DNA of 64,000 bases from Paenibacillus swuensis. Its GTDB lineage: Bacteria; Bacillota; Bacilli; Paenibacillales; DY6. Shown here piece after piece: positions 18,250 through 27,503 of this stretch. The notes beneath the pieces are model-generated. The model did not search any database, was not told the DNA's origin, and saw only the letters and a program-made list of their open reading frames with translations. Location: positions 1,969,001 through 2,033,000 of the forward strand of contig NZ_CP011388.1 of the NCBI RefSeq assembly GCF_001644605.1, written 5' to 3'. The position numbers and the translations under genes are program-made. Within the stretch, counting starts at the first letter, position 1. Each line of letters opens with the position of its first letter.

Positions 18250-19533
18250 TTGAAAACAATCGGTTTTATCGGGTTAGGCACCATGGGTAAACCTATGGCA
18301 GCCAATCTTATCAAAAAGGGATATGCGGTCATAGTCTATAACCGCACCATGGACAAAGCGGCGGAGTTAGTCGAGTTAGGCGCTGAAACGGCGGCAAACC
18401 CGTCTGAAATCGCCAAGCTGTCCGATGTCATCATCACAATGGTTAGCAACGATGCATCGTTGGAGCAGGTCATTTTCGGGCCGGAAGGGATCATTCACGG
18501 CATCCGAAGCGGAACTGCCGTAATTGATTGCAGTACGGTATCCCCAACGCTAAGCCGGCGCATCGCGTCCGAACTCGGGGAACATTTCGTCGGATTTCTA
18601 GACGCTCCCGTAACGGGCAGTAAACCTGCCGCCATTGACGGGACCCTTCTATTCATGGTCGGCGGCGATAACGCAGTTTTGGATGCCCAGCAGGATGTCT
18701 TCGGAACTCTTGGTTCCCGGATCATTCATATGGGACCTTCCGGCTCCGGTTCTTATGCCAAGCTAGCTCATAACACTATTGTAGGCATCAACAACGCCGC
18801 ATTTGCAGAAGGCATGATGTTGGCTGCACAAGCCGGGTTAGATCCTGAGAAATTTCTGCAGGTTGTGCGTCTGGGCTCCGCGGGAAGTAAAGCGGCTGAG
18901 CTTAAAGGCAACAAAATCATTGAACGTGATTTCAGCACACAATTCTCACTTGCCTTGATGTTGAAAGATTTGAAGTTGGCCGCGAGTCTAACGAATGAGT
19001 TGCGTATGCCGTCTCCCTTGTTGGATTCAGCCAAGAACTTGTTCCAGATGGCGGACAGCAAGGGCTACAGCGAAGATGATCTTTGTTCGGTAGTACGTGT
19101 CTATGAAGAATGGACCAATAACGAGATTCAAACGATCCAGACGGCCACAAATCCGACGACGCAAGATGCCGAAACGGCTGCGGAACTTGCACCCGAACGA
19201 CGTCGCAGCTCAAGGCTGCAGTTGAATATCCAGCTTCAGATCTCAGTATACCAGTGGGAACAGGAAGGGGCATTTAAAGGTCAGACGATCGAAGGCACCC
19301 TTGTGGATCTCTCCAATTCAGGTTTACAAATTCTATCTTCCTTCCCGCTTGCGGAAGATATGTTCATTGTTATTCATTTTCCTAAAGAAGCCGATTTACC
19401 GCCTGTTACGGGCAAAATCATTCGCGCCGACCATCAAGAGGATCAATTCCGGTACGGCTGTATGCTCACAGGCTTGCCGCCGCATACCCGCCTTAAACTG
19501 GAGTATTATATTGAACGACAACTTAGCTTGTAA
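18250..19533 (+). CDS. 3-hydroxyisobutyrate-dehydrogenase-like protein fused to a C-terminal PilZ domain
   Basis: 427 residues with two unrelated parts. Residues 1-295 are a complete beta-hydroxyacid dehydrogenase: Rossmann motif GFIGLGTMGKPMAANL, substrate loop DAPVTGSKPAAIDG and the catalytic lysine in YAKLAHNTIVG. After a polar linker, residues 316-427 form a PilZ domain with both c-di-GMP-binding motifs, RRSSR (318-322) and DLSNSG (353-358). The reading frame is continuous, so this is a real fusion, not two genes. The simplest reading is an NAD(P)-dependent reductase whose activity or location responds to c-di-GMP; the substrate is unknown. Start TTG 18250 follows GGGGTGATGG. It is divergent from pgi and ends at a strong terminator. 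Confidence 0.9.
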   Translation: MKTIGFIGLGTMGKPMAANLIKKGYAVIVYNRTMDKAAELVELGAETAANPSEIAKLSDVIITMVSNDASLEQVIFGPEGIIHGIRSGTAVIDCSTVSPTLSRRIASELGEHFVGFLDAPVTGSKPAAIDGTLLFMVGGDNAVLDAQQDVFGTLGSRIIHMGPSGSGSYAKLAHNTIVGINNAAFAEGMMLAAQAGLDPEKFLQVVRLGSAGSKAAELKGNKIIERDFSTQFSLALMLKDLKLAASLTNELRMPSPLLDSAKNLFQMADSKGYSEDDLCSVVRVYEEWTNNEIQTIQTATNPTTQDAETAAELAPERRRSSRLQLNIQLQISVYQWEQEGAFKGQTIEGTLVDLSNSGLQILSSFPLAEDMFIVIHFPKEADLPPVTGKIIRADHQEDQFRYGCMLTGLPPHTRLKLEYYIERQLSL

Positions 19534-19541
19534 TAAAACAA

Positions 19542-19571
19542 ATGGCGTTTCGACCAAGGTCGAAACGCCAT
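19542..19571. terminator. Bidirectional terminator
   Basis: ATGGCGTTTCGACC (19542-19555) pairs perfectly with GGTCGAAACGCCAT (19558-19571). TCCTTTT follows on the right and TTGTTTT on the other strand, serving the PilZ fusion gene and ppnP. Confidence 0.9.
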
Positions 19572-19576
19572 TCCTT

Positions 19577-19891
19577 TTACACTACATAAGAACAACAGTA
19601 ATCCGTCACGGTAAGCACGTTCAATTTAAAAGACGTCTTGGCCGGAACGATGAACTCTCCTGAACCGTTAAAGGTGATCCACTCGCTATCGCCGGCAAGC
19701 AATACCTTCAGCTCCCCGCCCAGGATTTCCATAATCTCCTGCACATCCGCACCGAATTCATATTCGCCCGGCATCATCACACCCAGCGTTTTCTTGGATC
19801 CGTCCGCGAATAGAACCGTGCGGCTGGTTACTTTCCCGTCAAAATACACATTCGCTTTCTTGACAACCGTTACATTCTCAAATTGTGACAA
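19577..19891 (-). CDS. ppnP: Pyrimidine/purine nucleoside phosphorylase PpnP
   Basis: 104 residues from TTG 19889-19891 (GAGAGGGTGGG upstream), beginning [20 protein letters not shown]; the frame is open further upstream but that part is unlike the family. It is a small cupin of the DUF1255 family with [18 protein letters not shown] and a C-terminal SFKLNV core. PpnP from E. coli phosphorolyses diverse nucleosides, giving free base and ribose-1-phosphate. The gene follows tkt's opposite end closely (tkt stops at 19959), but both read leftward with tkt upstream, so they may share a transcript. Confidence 0.9.
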   Translation of the reverse strand: MSQFENVTVVKKANVYFDGKVTSRTVLFADGSKKTLGVMMPGEYEFGADVQEIMEILGGELKVLLAGDSEWITFNGSGEFIVPAKTSFKLNVLTVTDYCCSYVV

Positions 19892-19958
19892 CTTGTCCCA
19901 CCCTCTCCATGATCGGTAAGCCGTTCTTTTGTTAACAGAACGCAATAGGTTCTCAGGT

Positions 19959-21971
19959 CTACAGCAATTCCTTCACTTTAGCTACAACATTCTCAACCGT
20001 AAAGCCGTATTCCTTAATGACACGATCGCCCGGAGCCGAAGCGCCGAACGTCTCGATCCCCAAGACACTGCCCCCGTCGCCTACAAAACGGTCCCAACCG
20101 AACGGATGCGCCATTTCAACCGCCAAGCGCGCTTTCACATCCGGGAGAATAATGGAATCTTTATATTCTTTGGATTGCTTATCGAACAAATCCATACTTG
20201 GCATGGAGATGACGCGAACCTGGATGCCTTGCTCAGCCAGCGCGGCTTGAGCTGCCACCGCCAATTGAACCTCGGAACCTGTTGCGATAATTTGCGCTTG
20301 CGGCTTGCCTGCTTTGGCATCACTAACAACGTAGGCGCCTTTCGCCAGGTTCGCATAGTCCGAAGTGCCTTCCAGGATCGGCAGGTTCTGACGGGTAAGC
20401 ACCAATGCCACCGGATTTTCTTTGTTGGCCACAGCGTATTGCCATGCCGCGGAAGTTTCGTTCGCATCCGCCGGACGCAGCACTGTCAAGCCCGGAATGA
20501 TCCGGATGGATGCCAATTGTTCAATTGGCTCATGGGTCGGACCGTCTTCGCCGACGGCGATGCTGTCATGCGTCAGCACATAAATAACAGGCAGCTTCAT
20601 AATGGAAGCCAGACGTACCGCCGGACGGAGGTAATCCGTAAAGACGAAGAACGTTCCGCCGTAAACTTTAAGACCGCCGTGGAGCATGATGCCGTTCATG
20701 GCTGCCGCCATTCCAAACTCGCGAACGCCGAAGTAAATATTACGACCCGCATAATTTTGGGCAGTAAAGACCGGCAAGCCTTTCATGTTCGTCATTGTAG
20801 AGCTTTCCAAATCTGCAGATCCGCCTACAAGCGCCGGGTAGTTCTTAGCGATCCCGTTCAACGCGTTACCGGAAGCCACACGTGTGGAAACCGGCTTGTC
20901 TTCCGTCGTGTAGCGGGGAAGCTCGGCATCCCAGCCCTCCGGCAACTCTCCGTTGACTGCCGCTTGGAATTGCGCGCCAAGCTCAGGATTAGCCGATGTA
21001 TATTCTTGAACCAAAGCGGTCCATTGTTCGTATGCGTTGATTCCTTTGGATTTTAACTCGGCAAAGTGGCCTTTAACCTCTTCGGGAATAAAGAACGGCT
21101 CTTCGGAAGTCCAGCCGTAAAATTCCTTCGTCAGTTTCGTTTCTTCCACACCCAGCGGAGATCCGTGAGGTCCCGCGTGTCCGCCTTTGCCGCCTTTGTT
21201 CGGAGAGCCGTAACCTATGACGGTCTTTACTTCAATCAGAGTTGGCTTACCGGATTCAGCCCTCGCGTCGGCAATGGCCTTATTAAGAGCGTCAAGATCG
21301 TTGCCGTCTTCTACGCGGAGAACATGCCAACCGTAAGCTTCAAAGCGTTGAGCGACATTCTCGGAGAATGAAAGATTCAGCTCACCGTCAAGAGAGATGT
21401 CGTTGGAGTCATAAAGAACGACCAGCTTACCCAGTTTCAGGTGTCCGGCCAAGGATGCCGCTTCCGAGGATATCCCTTCCATCAAATCGCCGTCGCCGCA
21501 AATGGAATACGTAAAGTGATCAATAACGGAATGCTTGTCCGTATTATATACAGCGGACAATTGCGCTTCCGCCATCGCCATACCTACGGCCATTGCAATT
21601 CCTTGTCCCAAAGGACCTGTAGTGGCGTCCACACCTGCCGTATGATGCCATTCCGGGTGACCCGGTGTCAGACTACCCCATTGGCGGAAGTTCTTAAGTT
21701 CTTCCAATGGCAGGTCATAACCGGAAAGGTGAAGCAAACTGTAAAGCAACATGGAGCCGTGTCCCGCAGACAGTACGAAGCGGTCGCGGTTAATCCATAG
21801 CGGTTGATCCGGATTGTGTTTCATGAAGTTGGAATACAGTTCATACGCCATAGGAGCGGAACCCATCGGCATACCCGGATGTCCGGATTTGGCTTTCTCA
21901 ATAGCGTCAATCGACAAGGTACGGATCGTATCGATAGATAGTTGTCCGATCGATTTGTTGGTAGCGGTCAT
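19959..21971 (-). CDS. tkt: Transketolase
   Basis: 670 residues, full-length single-chain transketolase of the pentose phosphate pathway. It moves a two-carbon ketol unit between sugar phosphates with thiamine diphosphate. The N-terminal part has [15 protein letters not shown] and the ThDP motif GDGDLMEG...NDISLDG; the middle has the catalytic glutamate region [15 protein letters not shown]; the transketolase C domain follows with [14 protein letters not shown] 21969-21971 has GGGAGG upstream. It is a housekeeping enzyme and distinct from the split transketolase at 55-56.8 kb. Confidence 0.97.
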   Translation of the reverse strand: MTATNKSIGQLSIDTIRTLSIDAIEKAKSGHPGMPMGSAPMAYELYSNFMKHNPDQPLWINRDRFVLSAGHGSMLLYSLLHLSGYDLPLEELKNFRQWGSLTPGHPEWHHTAGVDATTGPLGQGIAMAVGMAMAEAQLSAVYNTDKHSVIDHFTYSICGDGDLMEGISSEAASLAGHLKLGKLVVLYDSNDISLDGELNLSFSENVAQRFEAYGWHVLRVEDGNDLDALNKAIADARAESGKPTLIEVKTVIGYGSPNKGGKGGHAGPHGSPLGVEETKLTKEFYGWTSEEPFFIPEEVKGHFAELKSKGINAYEQWTALVQEYTSANPELGAQFQAAVNGELPEGWDAELPRYTTEDKPVSTRVASGNALNGIAKNYPALVGGSADLESSTMTNMKGLPVFTAQNYAGRNIYFGVREFGMAAAMNGIMLHGGLKVYGGTFFVFTDYLRPAVRLASIMKLPVIYVLTHDSIAVGEDGPTHEPIEQLASIRIIPGLTVLRPADANETSAAWQYAVANKENPVALVLTRQNLPILEGTSDYANLAKGAYVVSDAKAGKPQAQIIATGSEVQLAVAAQAALAEQGIQVRVISMPSMDLFDKQSKEYKDSIILPDVKARLAVEMAHPFGWDRFVGDGGSVLGIETFGASAPGDRVIKEYGFTVENVVAKVKELL

Positions 21972-22064
21972 TCTTCATTTCCTCCCAGAGATCCTAATTT
22001 TTCGCAGAAAACCTATACTCAGGCTTCCCCAATCGAGATACTTGCATTATTGTACCACTCTGTC

Positions 22065-22290
22065 ATTAGCTTTTCCACATTACACCGCTAAAATGAGACC
22101 GAAAAATACATTTTTCGCCATCTGTGCACACAGGGTGCACAATACGCGGAGTTTCCGGGGCGGGTGAAAGGTGTGAGGTTATTCCATGAGTGCAGACAGC
22201 GAAAACAAAGCACAAAGCACGGAGTTTCCGGCCGAGAGAGAAAGAAGTATGTACTGGCCATGCGCACACGCAGGGAGTACCATACACATA
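22065..22290 (-). repeat. Gene-free spacer with degenerate repeats
   Basis: The 365 bases between tkt and purU have no convincing gene. On the minus strand CCGGAAACTCCG followed nine bases on by TTGTGC-like sequence occurs twice, near 22138-22160 and 22212-22233, 74 bases apart. A weaker third relative (TACTCCCTGCGTGTGCGC) lies near 22263-22281, on a comparable spacing. Open frames through it are short and carry the same repetitive peptides, as expected for non-coding repeats. Confidence 0.5.
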
Positions 22291-22332
22291 AAGAAAGGTT
22301 GAGCCCCGTGGTTTCCCCCACAGCTCAACCTT
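22291..22332 (-). terminator. Terminator of purU
   Basis: On the minus strand AAGGTTGAGC (22323-22332) pairs with GCTCAACCTT (22295-22304) and is followed by TCTTT. Confidence 0.85.
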
Positions 22333-22336
22333 CAAA

Positions 22337-23236
22337 TTAATTAAACACGACCGTCTTGTTCTGATGTACGAGAATCCGGTCTTGCACATGCCAGGAAACG
22401 GCGCGCGCCAACACGATCCGCTCAATGTGACGACCGATTCGCTTCAGGTCGTCCACGTTATCGCGGTGACTGACCCGCTGGACGTCTTGCTCGATAATCG
22501 GGCCGCCGTCCAATTCCTCTGTCACATAATGCGCCGTGGCGCCGATGATTTTCACGCCGCGGTTATACGCCTGCGCATACGGCTTCCCGCCGACAAAGGC
22601 AGGTAAGAACGAATGATGGATATTAATAATCCGGTTCGGATAATGCTCCAGAAACTTTGGCGAAATGATCTGCATGTAACGGGCCAGAATAATAACATCC
22701 ACTTGGTCCGCCACGACTTCCAGCTGTTTCCGCTCAGCCTCGGCCTTCGTATCCGCAGTAACCGGAATATGGTGATACGCGATGCCGAACGACTCCACCA
22801 GCTCCCGCATATCCGGATGGTTGCTTACAACCATCTCGATATCGGCGTCCAGATCCCCCGCCTGCCACTGCCACAGCAGCTCCAATAAGCAATGATCTTC
22901 CTTGGAGACGAAGATGGCCAGACGCTTCTTCTTCGCCGCTCGGAAGATATTCCAATCCATACGGAATTCCTCCGCGATCGGCATGAAATCCTCTTCCAGG
23001 CTCGGAAGCCCGCATTCCAGGTCCTTCAGATCAAACTCGATACGGATAAAGAACATGCCGCCTTCCGGATCCATTGTGTATTGATCCGATTGGACGATGT
23101 TAGCGCCGTGATCATGCAGAAAGCGCGACACCGCCGCCACAATACCCGGTCGGTCCGGGCAGGAGATCAACATGCGCGCCCGGTCTTTGCGATCTTCATT
23201 CCGTTTATGTGCTGAAGGATAATTTACTCTGTTCAT
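22337..23236 (-). CDS. purU: Formyltetrahydrofolate deformylase
   Basis: 299 residues. An N-terminal ACT domain (ISCPDRPGIVAAVSRFLHDH, about residues 23-100) is followed by a formyltransferase-like domain with the catalytic region INIHHSFLPAFVGGKPY, the later GATAHYVTEELDGGPII and the active-site Asp. It hydrolyses 10-formyl-tetrahydrofolate to formate and tetrahydrofolate, balancing one-carbon pools. The final VNDDLKR-to-ALARAVSWH type ending is complete. ATG 23234-23236 has GGAGG about 11 bases upstream. It has its own terminator. Confidence 0.95.
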   Translation of the reverse strand: MNRVNYPSAHKRNEDRKDRARMLISCPDRPGIVAAVSRFLHDHGANIVQSDQYTMDPEGGMFFIRIEFDLKDLECGLPSLEEDFMPIAEEFRMDWNIFRAAKKKRLAIFVSKEDHCLLELLWQWQAGDLDADIEMVVSNHPDMRELVESFGIAYHHIPVTADTKAEAERKQLEVVADQVDVIILARYMQIISPKFLEHYPNRIINIHHSFLPAFVGGKPYAQAYNRGVKIIGATAHYVTEELDGGPIIEQDVQRVSHRDNVDDLKRIGRHIERIVLARAVSWHVQDRILVHQNKTVVFN

Positions 23237-23301
23237 CTTCTGTTCCTGCCTCCGAATTCTCTACTTGCAATTATAGGTTGGCCAGACTTTATTCCAAGCA
23301 A

Positions 23302-24429
23302 TTATACAGCCGCCATCGTTTCCTTGCCTGTGAACCACGCGGTCAGCCGCTGGTTAATCTGTTCTTCCGAATGCTCCGGGAACAATTCTCCTTCAAGCAC
23401 CATATCGTACAGGCGCTCCATCGGTTCCCGCGGATCCGCTTTACGAGCTTTGTCGTCTGATTTGATCATATCCCATGTTTCCGTAACATAGGCGCGGTGG
23501 TCGATATCCAATCCCGCGAAATACTTGCGAAGCTTGTCCACATCTTCCAGAAACTCAGGTCCAAAGCGCTCAGATACATCCCCGCTAAGCAAGGCAATTT
23601 CAGCCTCGTACATCGGCCGCTGCGTCTTATCTTCCTTGCCGATCCAAGGCGTCTCCAGAATCATCGGCAGATGCTGCAGTTTCTCGTGGTTAACGATGGC
23701 ATGCATCGCTTCAAAACCAATCATGCCCGCCCCTACAGGCGCATGACGGTCTTTCCCTGCTCCGCGCGGATTCTTGCTGTCGTTCAAATGTATAACAGCC
23801 AAACGATCGAGCCCGATAATTCGGTCGAACTCAGCCAGCACGCCGTCCAGGTCGTTCACGATATCGTACCCCGCATCATGGATGTGACAGGTGTCCATGC
23901 AGATTGTAATCCGCTCATTATTAGGAACCTTCTCAATAATCGCCGCCAGTTCTTCAAAGCTGCGTCCAATCTCCGTCCCTTTGCCGGCCATCGTTTCCAA
24001 CGCGATATTCACATCGCACTCTTCCGTGCCGCGAAGAACCTCGGTCAAACCTTCAGCTATTCGAGCGATGCCGTATTCCGCGTCTTTATCCGTGTAAGCG
24101 CCCGGGTGTAAGACAATATTTTTGACACCGATCTTGGCCGTACGGCGAATTTCCTCTTGCAAAAAGTTGACCGCCAGCTCATAAGTGTTCTCTTTATAGG
24201 AACCGAGGTTAATAATATAAGGAGCATGGACAACAATTTCGTTAATCCCGTGCTCTTCCATCAGCAGGCGTCCTTCTTCTATAAACAGATCTTCTATTTT
24301 CTTACGGCGCGTGTTTTGCGGCGCGCCGGTATATATCATGAACGTGCTGCCTCCGTACGCAATCGCTTCGTTCGCTGCGGACAATAACCCTTTTGGCCCC
24401 ATGGATACGTGAGATCCGATTTTTAACAT
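23302..24429 (-). CDS. nfo: Deoxyribonuclease IV / endonuclease IV with C-terminal extension
   Basis: 375 residues. Residues 1-285 are a complete Nfo TIM barrel: [57 protein letters not shown] and [12 protein letters not shown] supply the zinc ligands and product-site residues. It nicks DNA 5' of abasic sites in base-excision repair. The last 90 residues, rich in charged residues and ending near the motif LPRE-like [16 protein letters not shown], are absent from typical Nfo proteins of about 280-300 residues and have no function I recognise. ATG 24427-24429 follows AAGGGGTG. Confidence 0.93.
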   Translation of the reverse strand: MLKIGSHVSMGPKGLLSAANEAIAYGGSTFMIYTGAPQNTRRKKIEDLFIEEGRLLMEEHGINEIVVHAPYIINLGSYKENTYELAVNFLQEEIRRTAKIGVKNIVLHPGAYTDKDAEYGIARIAEGLTEVLRGTEECDVNIALETMAGKGTEIGRSFEELAAIIEKVPNNERITICMDTCHIHDAGYDIVNDLDGVLAEFDRIIGLDRLAVIHLNDSKNPRGAGKDRHAPVGAGMIGFEAMHAIVNHEKLQHLPMILETPWIGKEDKTQRPMYEAEIALLSGDVSERFGPEFLEDVDKLRKYFAGLDIDHRAYVTETWDMIKSDDKARKADPREPMERLYDMVLEGELFPEHSEEQINQRLTAWFTGKETMAAV

Positions 24430-24599
24430 AGCGTTGTAGCACCCCTTTTATTCTCAAGATAGATTCTCGCCTTCAATCATACCTTTTCTATTTTACAGGG
24501 ATTGTCGAAATAAATCTAGGAATAAGGTATAATCCGAGAAGGGAAGCGGTACTTGCGACCGTCTTTCGGCATTCCATTCACGAGGTGAACTGACGCGCT

Positions 24600-25037
24600 A
24601 TGAACGAACCCAATGAAGGTTTTATGCTGTTTATTATGTTCTGGGTATGTATCCTGGTTTTCTTTATGTCCGTCGGCGGTTACTTTATGTTCCGCAAATT
24701 TATGAAAGTTCTTCCGAAGGAAGACGGCAAGTCGAAGCTTGATTGGCAAAATCATTATGTGGAAACCAGCAGGCATATGTGGACCGACGATGCCAAGCAG
24801 TTTCTGGATACGCTTGTTGAGCCTGTGCCTACCGCATTTCGGGATATCGCCAAGCACTCCATCGCGGCGCAAATCGGCCAAGTCGCTCTTGATAGCGGCG
24901 AGCCGCAAGTGACGCGCGATCATTGTATTCAAGGTTATATTATGGCAACGCCCAAGCGGGATTATAAAGTGCTCATGAAGTTTTTGCGCCAAAATCAGAT
25001 CGATTACAAGCCGTATGAGCATTTGTTGAACAAATAA
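24600..25037 (+). CDS. DUF2621 membrane-anchored protein
   Basis: 145 residues. One N-terminal membrane helix (about residues 8-30) is followed by a soluble domain with KLDWQNHYVETSRHMWTDDA and ending KPYEHLLNK. This matches the DUF2621 family (YneK of Bacillus subtilis), which is confined to spore-forming Bacillota and has no known function. The start has GAGGTGA about ten bases upstream. TATAAT at 24528-24533 is a possible -10 box. Confidence 0.85.
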   Translation: MNEPNEGFMLFIMFWVCILVFFMSVGGYFMFRKFMKVLPKEDGKSKLDWQNHYVETSRHMWTDDAKQFLDTLVEPVPTAFRDIAKHSIAAQIGQVALDSGEPQVTRDHCIQGYIMATPKRDYKVLMKFLRQNQIDYKPYEHLLNK

Positions 25038-25096
25038 TATTTTGGAACCTTAAGCTTGCGCATTACGTTATTAAGGTTATGGAGGTGCATTTCATC

Positions 25097-26041
25097 ATGA
25101 AGCGTAAAGAAGCATACAAACTTAGCATTCACATGGCTTTGGCCGGCGTATTGGCCCTGTCGTTAGCCGCTTGCAGCAATGAACCGATGCAAGGAAAACC
25201 CGCAGGCCAACCAACGAACGAAACGAACCAAGAGACGAATCAGAACCAGCAAACACCGCCAGAAGAATCCAAGTCGGCATCGATGTCGGCAGAGGGAATT
25301 TACAACGGGTTAATCGATAACCATACCGTCGAGATTGACCAGGACGGCGCGCCGCAAGCGTACCAGCTGGAAGAGAACGTGAAAGCAACCGTGGATACTT
25401 TAAGCGAAAAAGCGAAAGTTTCTTTTGATTACTATGAGTTGACCACAAAGGCGGAAGACGGAAGCGAAGTCAAGCAGTTGTTCATAACTTCGATTAAAGC
25501 CGTTGGCACATCTGCCGGTGAAGGGGAAGCCACCGTTCCTGGCGAGAATGAAAGCGGCGTAAAGGAACCTTTGCCGCAAACGAAGGATTTGACGGTGAAT
25601 CTTGAAGGATCCCAAGAAACGATTAAGGGCACGTTGTCGGAGAGCACGAACGGTTATGTGATGTATACGTTGCCTGGTTACATATTGACTTCAGAGGAAC
25701 CTGGACGGGATGTATTGTACGCGGAAGCGGACGATCAATATATGACCCGAATCGAAGACTTGGGCGCGAATCCTGACTTTGAAGAAATCCGCAAGCTTGC
25801 GGAAGCCGAGTTAAAAGAAGTCGGCGATGTGGTGGAGTCGAACGCCCAAATAGGTGAGGGCAGCCTAAAGGAACCCAAGATCATGTTGCATGCAACCAAT
25901 AATAAGTTGACTAAAGACGTGTTTGTTATCCAAATCGAAGGTAATTGGTATAAGTTTACGATGGACATCCCTGCCGGCGAACGCGCGGAAAGCTTTCAGC
26001 CCTCTGTCCTGTCGATGATCGGGACCATGACATCGAAATAA
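25097..26041 (+). CDS. Secreted lipoprotein of unknown function
   Basis: 314 residues from ATG 25097, with GGAGGTG 11 bases upstream; the ATG at 25079 lies before that ribosome site. The signal peptide ends in the lipobox LAAC (Cys near residue 25), then an Asn/Gln/Glu/Thr-rich linker of about 40 residues. Two mature regions follow: a beta-rich stretch AEGIYNGLIDNHTVEIDQD that resembles a small SH3-like barrel, and a C-terminal region ending IEGNWYKFTMDIP. I do not recognise a named family for the second. It is probably anchored on the outer face of the membrane. A terminator follows. Confidence 0.85.
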   Translation: MKRKEAYKLSIHMALAGVLALSLAACSNEPMQGKPAGQPTNETNQETNQNQQTPPEESKSASMSAEGIYNGLIDNHTVEIDQDGAPQAYQLEENVKATVDTLSEKAKVSFDYYELTTKAEDGSEVKQLFITSIKAVGTSAGEGEATVPGENESGVKEPLPQTKDLTVNLEGSQETIKGTLSESTNGYVMYTLPGYILTSEEPGRDVLYAEADDQYMTRIEDLGANPDFEEIRKLAEAELKEVGDVVESNAQIGEGSLKEPKIMLHATNNKLTKDVFVIQIEGNWYKFTMDIPAGERAESFQPSVLSMIGTMTSK

Positions 26042-26055
26042 CTTCCGCATACGAA

Positions 26056-26088
26056 AAACCCGCTAAGAGCTCTGCTCACGGCGGGTTT
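26056..26088 (+). terminator. Terminator of the lipoprotein gene
   Basis: AAACCCGC (26056-26063) pairs with GCGGGTTT (26081-26088), followed by CTTTAT. The left arm overlaps the last codon of the convergent hydrolase gene. Confidence 0.8.
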
Positions 26089-27040
26089 CTTTATGGAGAG
26101 GCATGTCTGCATGAACGAAATGCTGCTGAGTACTCAGTTCTTCCAGAAAAGCGCCCACAACCTCATCATAGGCTTTGCGGTCGGTAACATAAGCCATCGC
26201 ATGATCCGCACCTGGGGCCATATACAGCCGCTTGAAGCCCGGCTTCGCATCATAAAGCTCCTGCGTCATCCGGGGCGGGATGAAACGGTCATCCGCTCCC
26301 GTAATAAACAACATCGGCGCGTCGGCGGCGGCAATCTCGCGAATCGGAGAAACTTGTCCGAACGTAAAACCGGAACGTAACCACACAAAGAAATTAGCAA
26401 TATTTAATAGTGGAAACGCGGGCAGTTTAAAATCTTCTCTCAATCGGTATACTAATTGTTCGCGCAAGTCGGAATAAGGGCAATCGATAACATAGAAGGC
26501 GATATCTGTATCCAGCGCAGCATATTGCAGCGCTGTGGCCGCCCCCATGGATTCTCCCATGATCCCAATCTCGCAGCCAGCGCCGTAATGCTCCCGAAGC
26601 CATTGCACCCATAGCCCGAGATCCTGTTTCTCATAGTAGCCGTACGTTGTTGTCTTTCCTTCGCTTTGGCCGTGTCTGCGATGGTCGTAAATCAACACAT
26701 TGTAACCGCGTTTAAGGAAAAGCTCGGAATATTTAATGGACGCATTGGATGACATCGTCACGCCATGAACAATGATGACCGTTTTACACGACTCCTTCAC
26801 TGCCGCAAGCAGTTTTCCGTGCATTTTGTACCCATGCGCGGAGGTGAGAAATACCGTTTTTTTGACCAGCTTATCATACATTTCGGCGTCAAAACGCTTC
26901 GCTTCAAGCTCACTGGCCCATGTCTGTTCAAACGATCTGACCTCGATATGGATCACTCTTCCCGAGAAATACCATCCCGCATAACAGGCCGCAAATAGCA
27001 AAAGAATGATCGCGATAATAAGAATCCATAAAGCTAACAT
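26063..27040 (-). CDS. Membrane-anchored alpha/beta hydrolase
   Basis: 325 residues from ATG 27038-27040 (GAGGGG nine bases upstream). One N-terminal membrane helix (LALWILIIAIILLLFAACYA) anchors an alpha/beta hydrolase domain. The oxyanion region is HGVTMSSNASIKY, the nucleophile elbow is GESMGAA, the acid lies in TGADDRFIP and the histidine in GADHAMAY. The layout matches the YqkD-like group of Bacillota hydrolases. Substrate unknown; an esterase or acyl-peptidase activity is plausible. It is a single gene, convergent with the lipoprotein gene. Confidence 0.9.
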   Translation of the reverse strand: MLALWILIIAIILLLFAACYAGWYFSGRVIHIEVRSFEQTWASELEAKRFDAEMYDKLVKKTVFLTSAHGYKMHGKLLAAVKESCKTVIIVHGVTMSSNASIKYSELFLKRGYNVLIYDHRRHGQSEGKTTTYGYYEKQDLGLWVQWLREHYGAGCEIGIMGESMGAATALQYAALDTDIAFYVIDCPYSDLREQLVYRLREDFKLPAFPLLNIANFFVWLRSGFTFGQVSPIREIAAADAPMLFITGADDRFIPPRMTQELYDAKPGFKRLYMAPGADHAMAYVTDRKAYDEVVGAFLEELSTQQHFVHADMPLHKETRREQSS

Positions 27041-27126
27041 GTACAGCTTCCCCTCAATGGCATTGAAATACGCAAATTTTGTCGTAAAAAACAAAGAAGA
27101 ACTTTAAGATAAAAGTCCTTAAGACC

Positions 27127-27156
27127 CTGATATATTCGTTCTAATCCCCATATAAT
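27127..27156 (+). promoter_or_regulatory. Putative promoter of the holin-like toxin gene
   Basis: -10 TATAAT (27151-27156) lies 18 bases after CTGATA (27127-27132), a weak -35. The tiny toxin gene begins 64 bases downstream. Confidence 0.5.
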
Positions 27157-27219
27157 GGAATTACAACAGCTTTCAGGCTGGCGGAGGTGCCCTCGATTTG
27201 AAAGGAGGAACATCCTCAT

Positions 27220-27306
27220 ATGGAAACTTTTCAAGCGATCACGGTTATGTTTTCGTTCGGAATGTTTATTCTAACGTTACTAACTTACATCGAGAAAAGA
27301 AAGTGA
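27220..27306 (+). CDS. Putative holin-like toxin (type I toxin family)
   Basis: A 28-residue peptide, METFQAITVMFSFGMFILTL then LTYIEKRK, with one membrane helix and a basic tail. This is the pattern of the 'putative holin-like toxin' peptides of Bacillota, related in style to TxpA/BsrG-type type I toxins that act on the membrane and are silenced by an antisense RNA. The ATG follows AAAGGAGG by about 10 bases, and a promoter and a terminator hairpin bracket the gene. The antitoxin RNA should be encoded on the opposite strand over the 3' part; I could not place its promoter reliably. The gene is too short for normal ORF cut-offs. Confidence 0.75.
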   Translation: METFQAITVMFSFGMFILTLLTYIEKRK

Positions 27307-27382
27307 TCCTTCCAGCCCTGGTGCGGATCTAAATAAGGCAAATTTATGAGAGCGCCTCCACAGCCTTGATCAAGCGTTGACT

Positions 27383-27415
27383 TAGAGTTAGGTCTGGTCA
27401 CCTGACTCTATTTTT
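27383..27415 (+). terminator. Terminator of the toxin transcript
   Basis: TAGAGT-T-AGGT (27383-27393) pairs with ACCT-G-ACTCTA (27400-27410), followed by TTTTTAT. Confidence 0.8.
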
Positions 27416-27503
27416 ATGGAGAAAAGAATTAAATTATTCATGCGGTTTTAATTACCCTGAATTTAACAAAAGTAAACCATGAACATCGTAGCACGGAGGT
27501 ATA

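Noticed and set aside
19929-21056. 375-codon ORF opposite tkt
   Set aside because: It is antisense to a certain transketolase gene, has no ribosome site and shows no recognisable motif. Long antisense frames are common in such genes.
22066-22425. 119-codon ORF between tkt and purU
   Set aside because: It runs through the purU terminator and repeat blocks, gives repetitive Cys/Pro-rich peptide and has no ribosome site.
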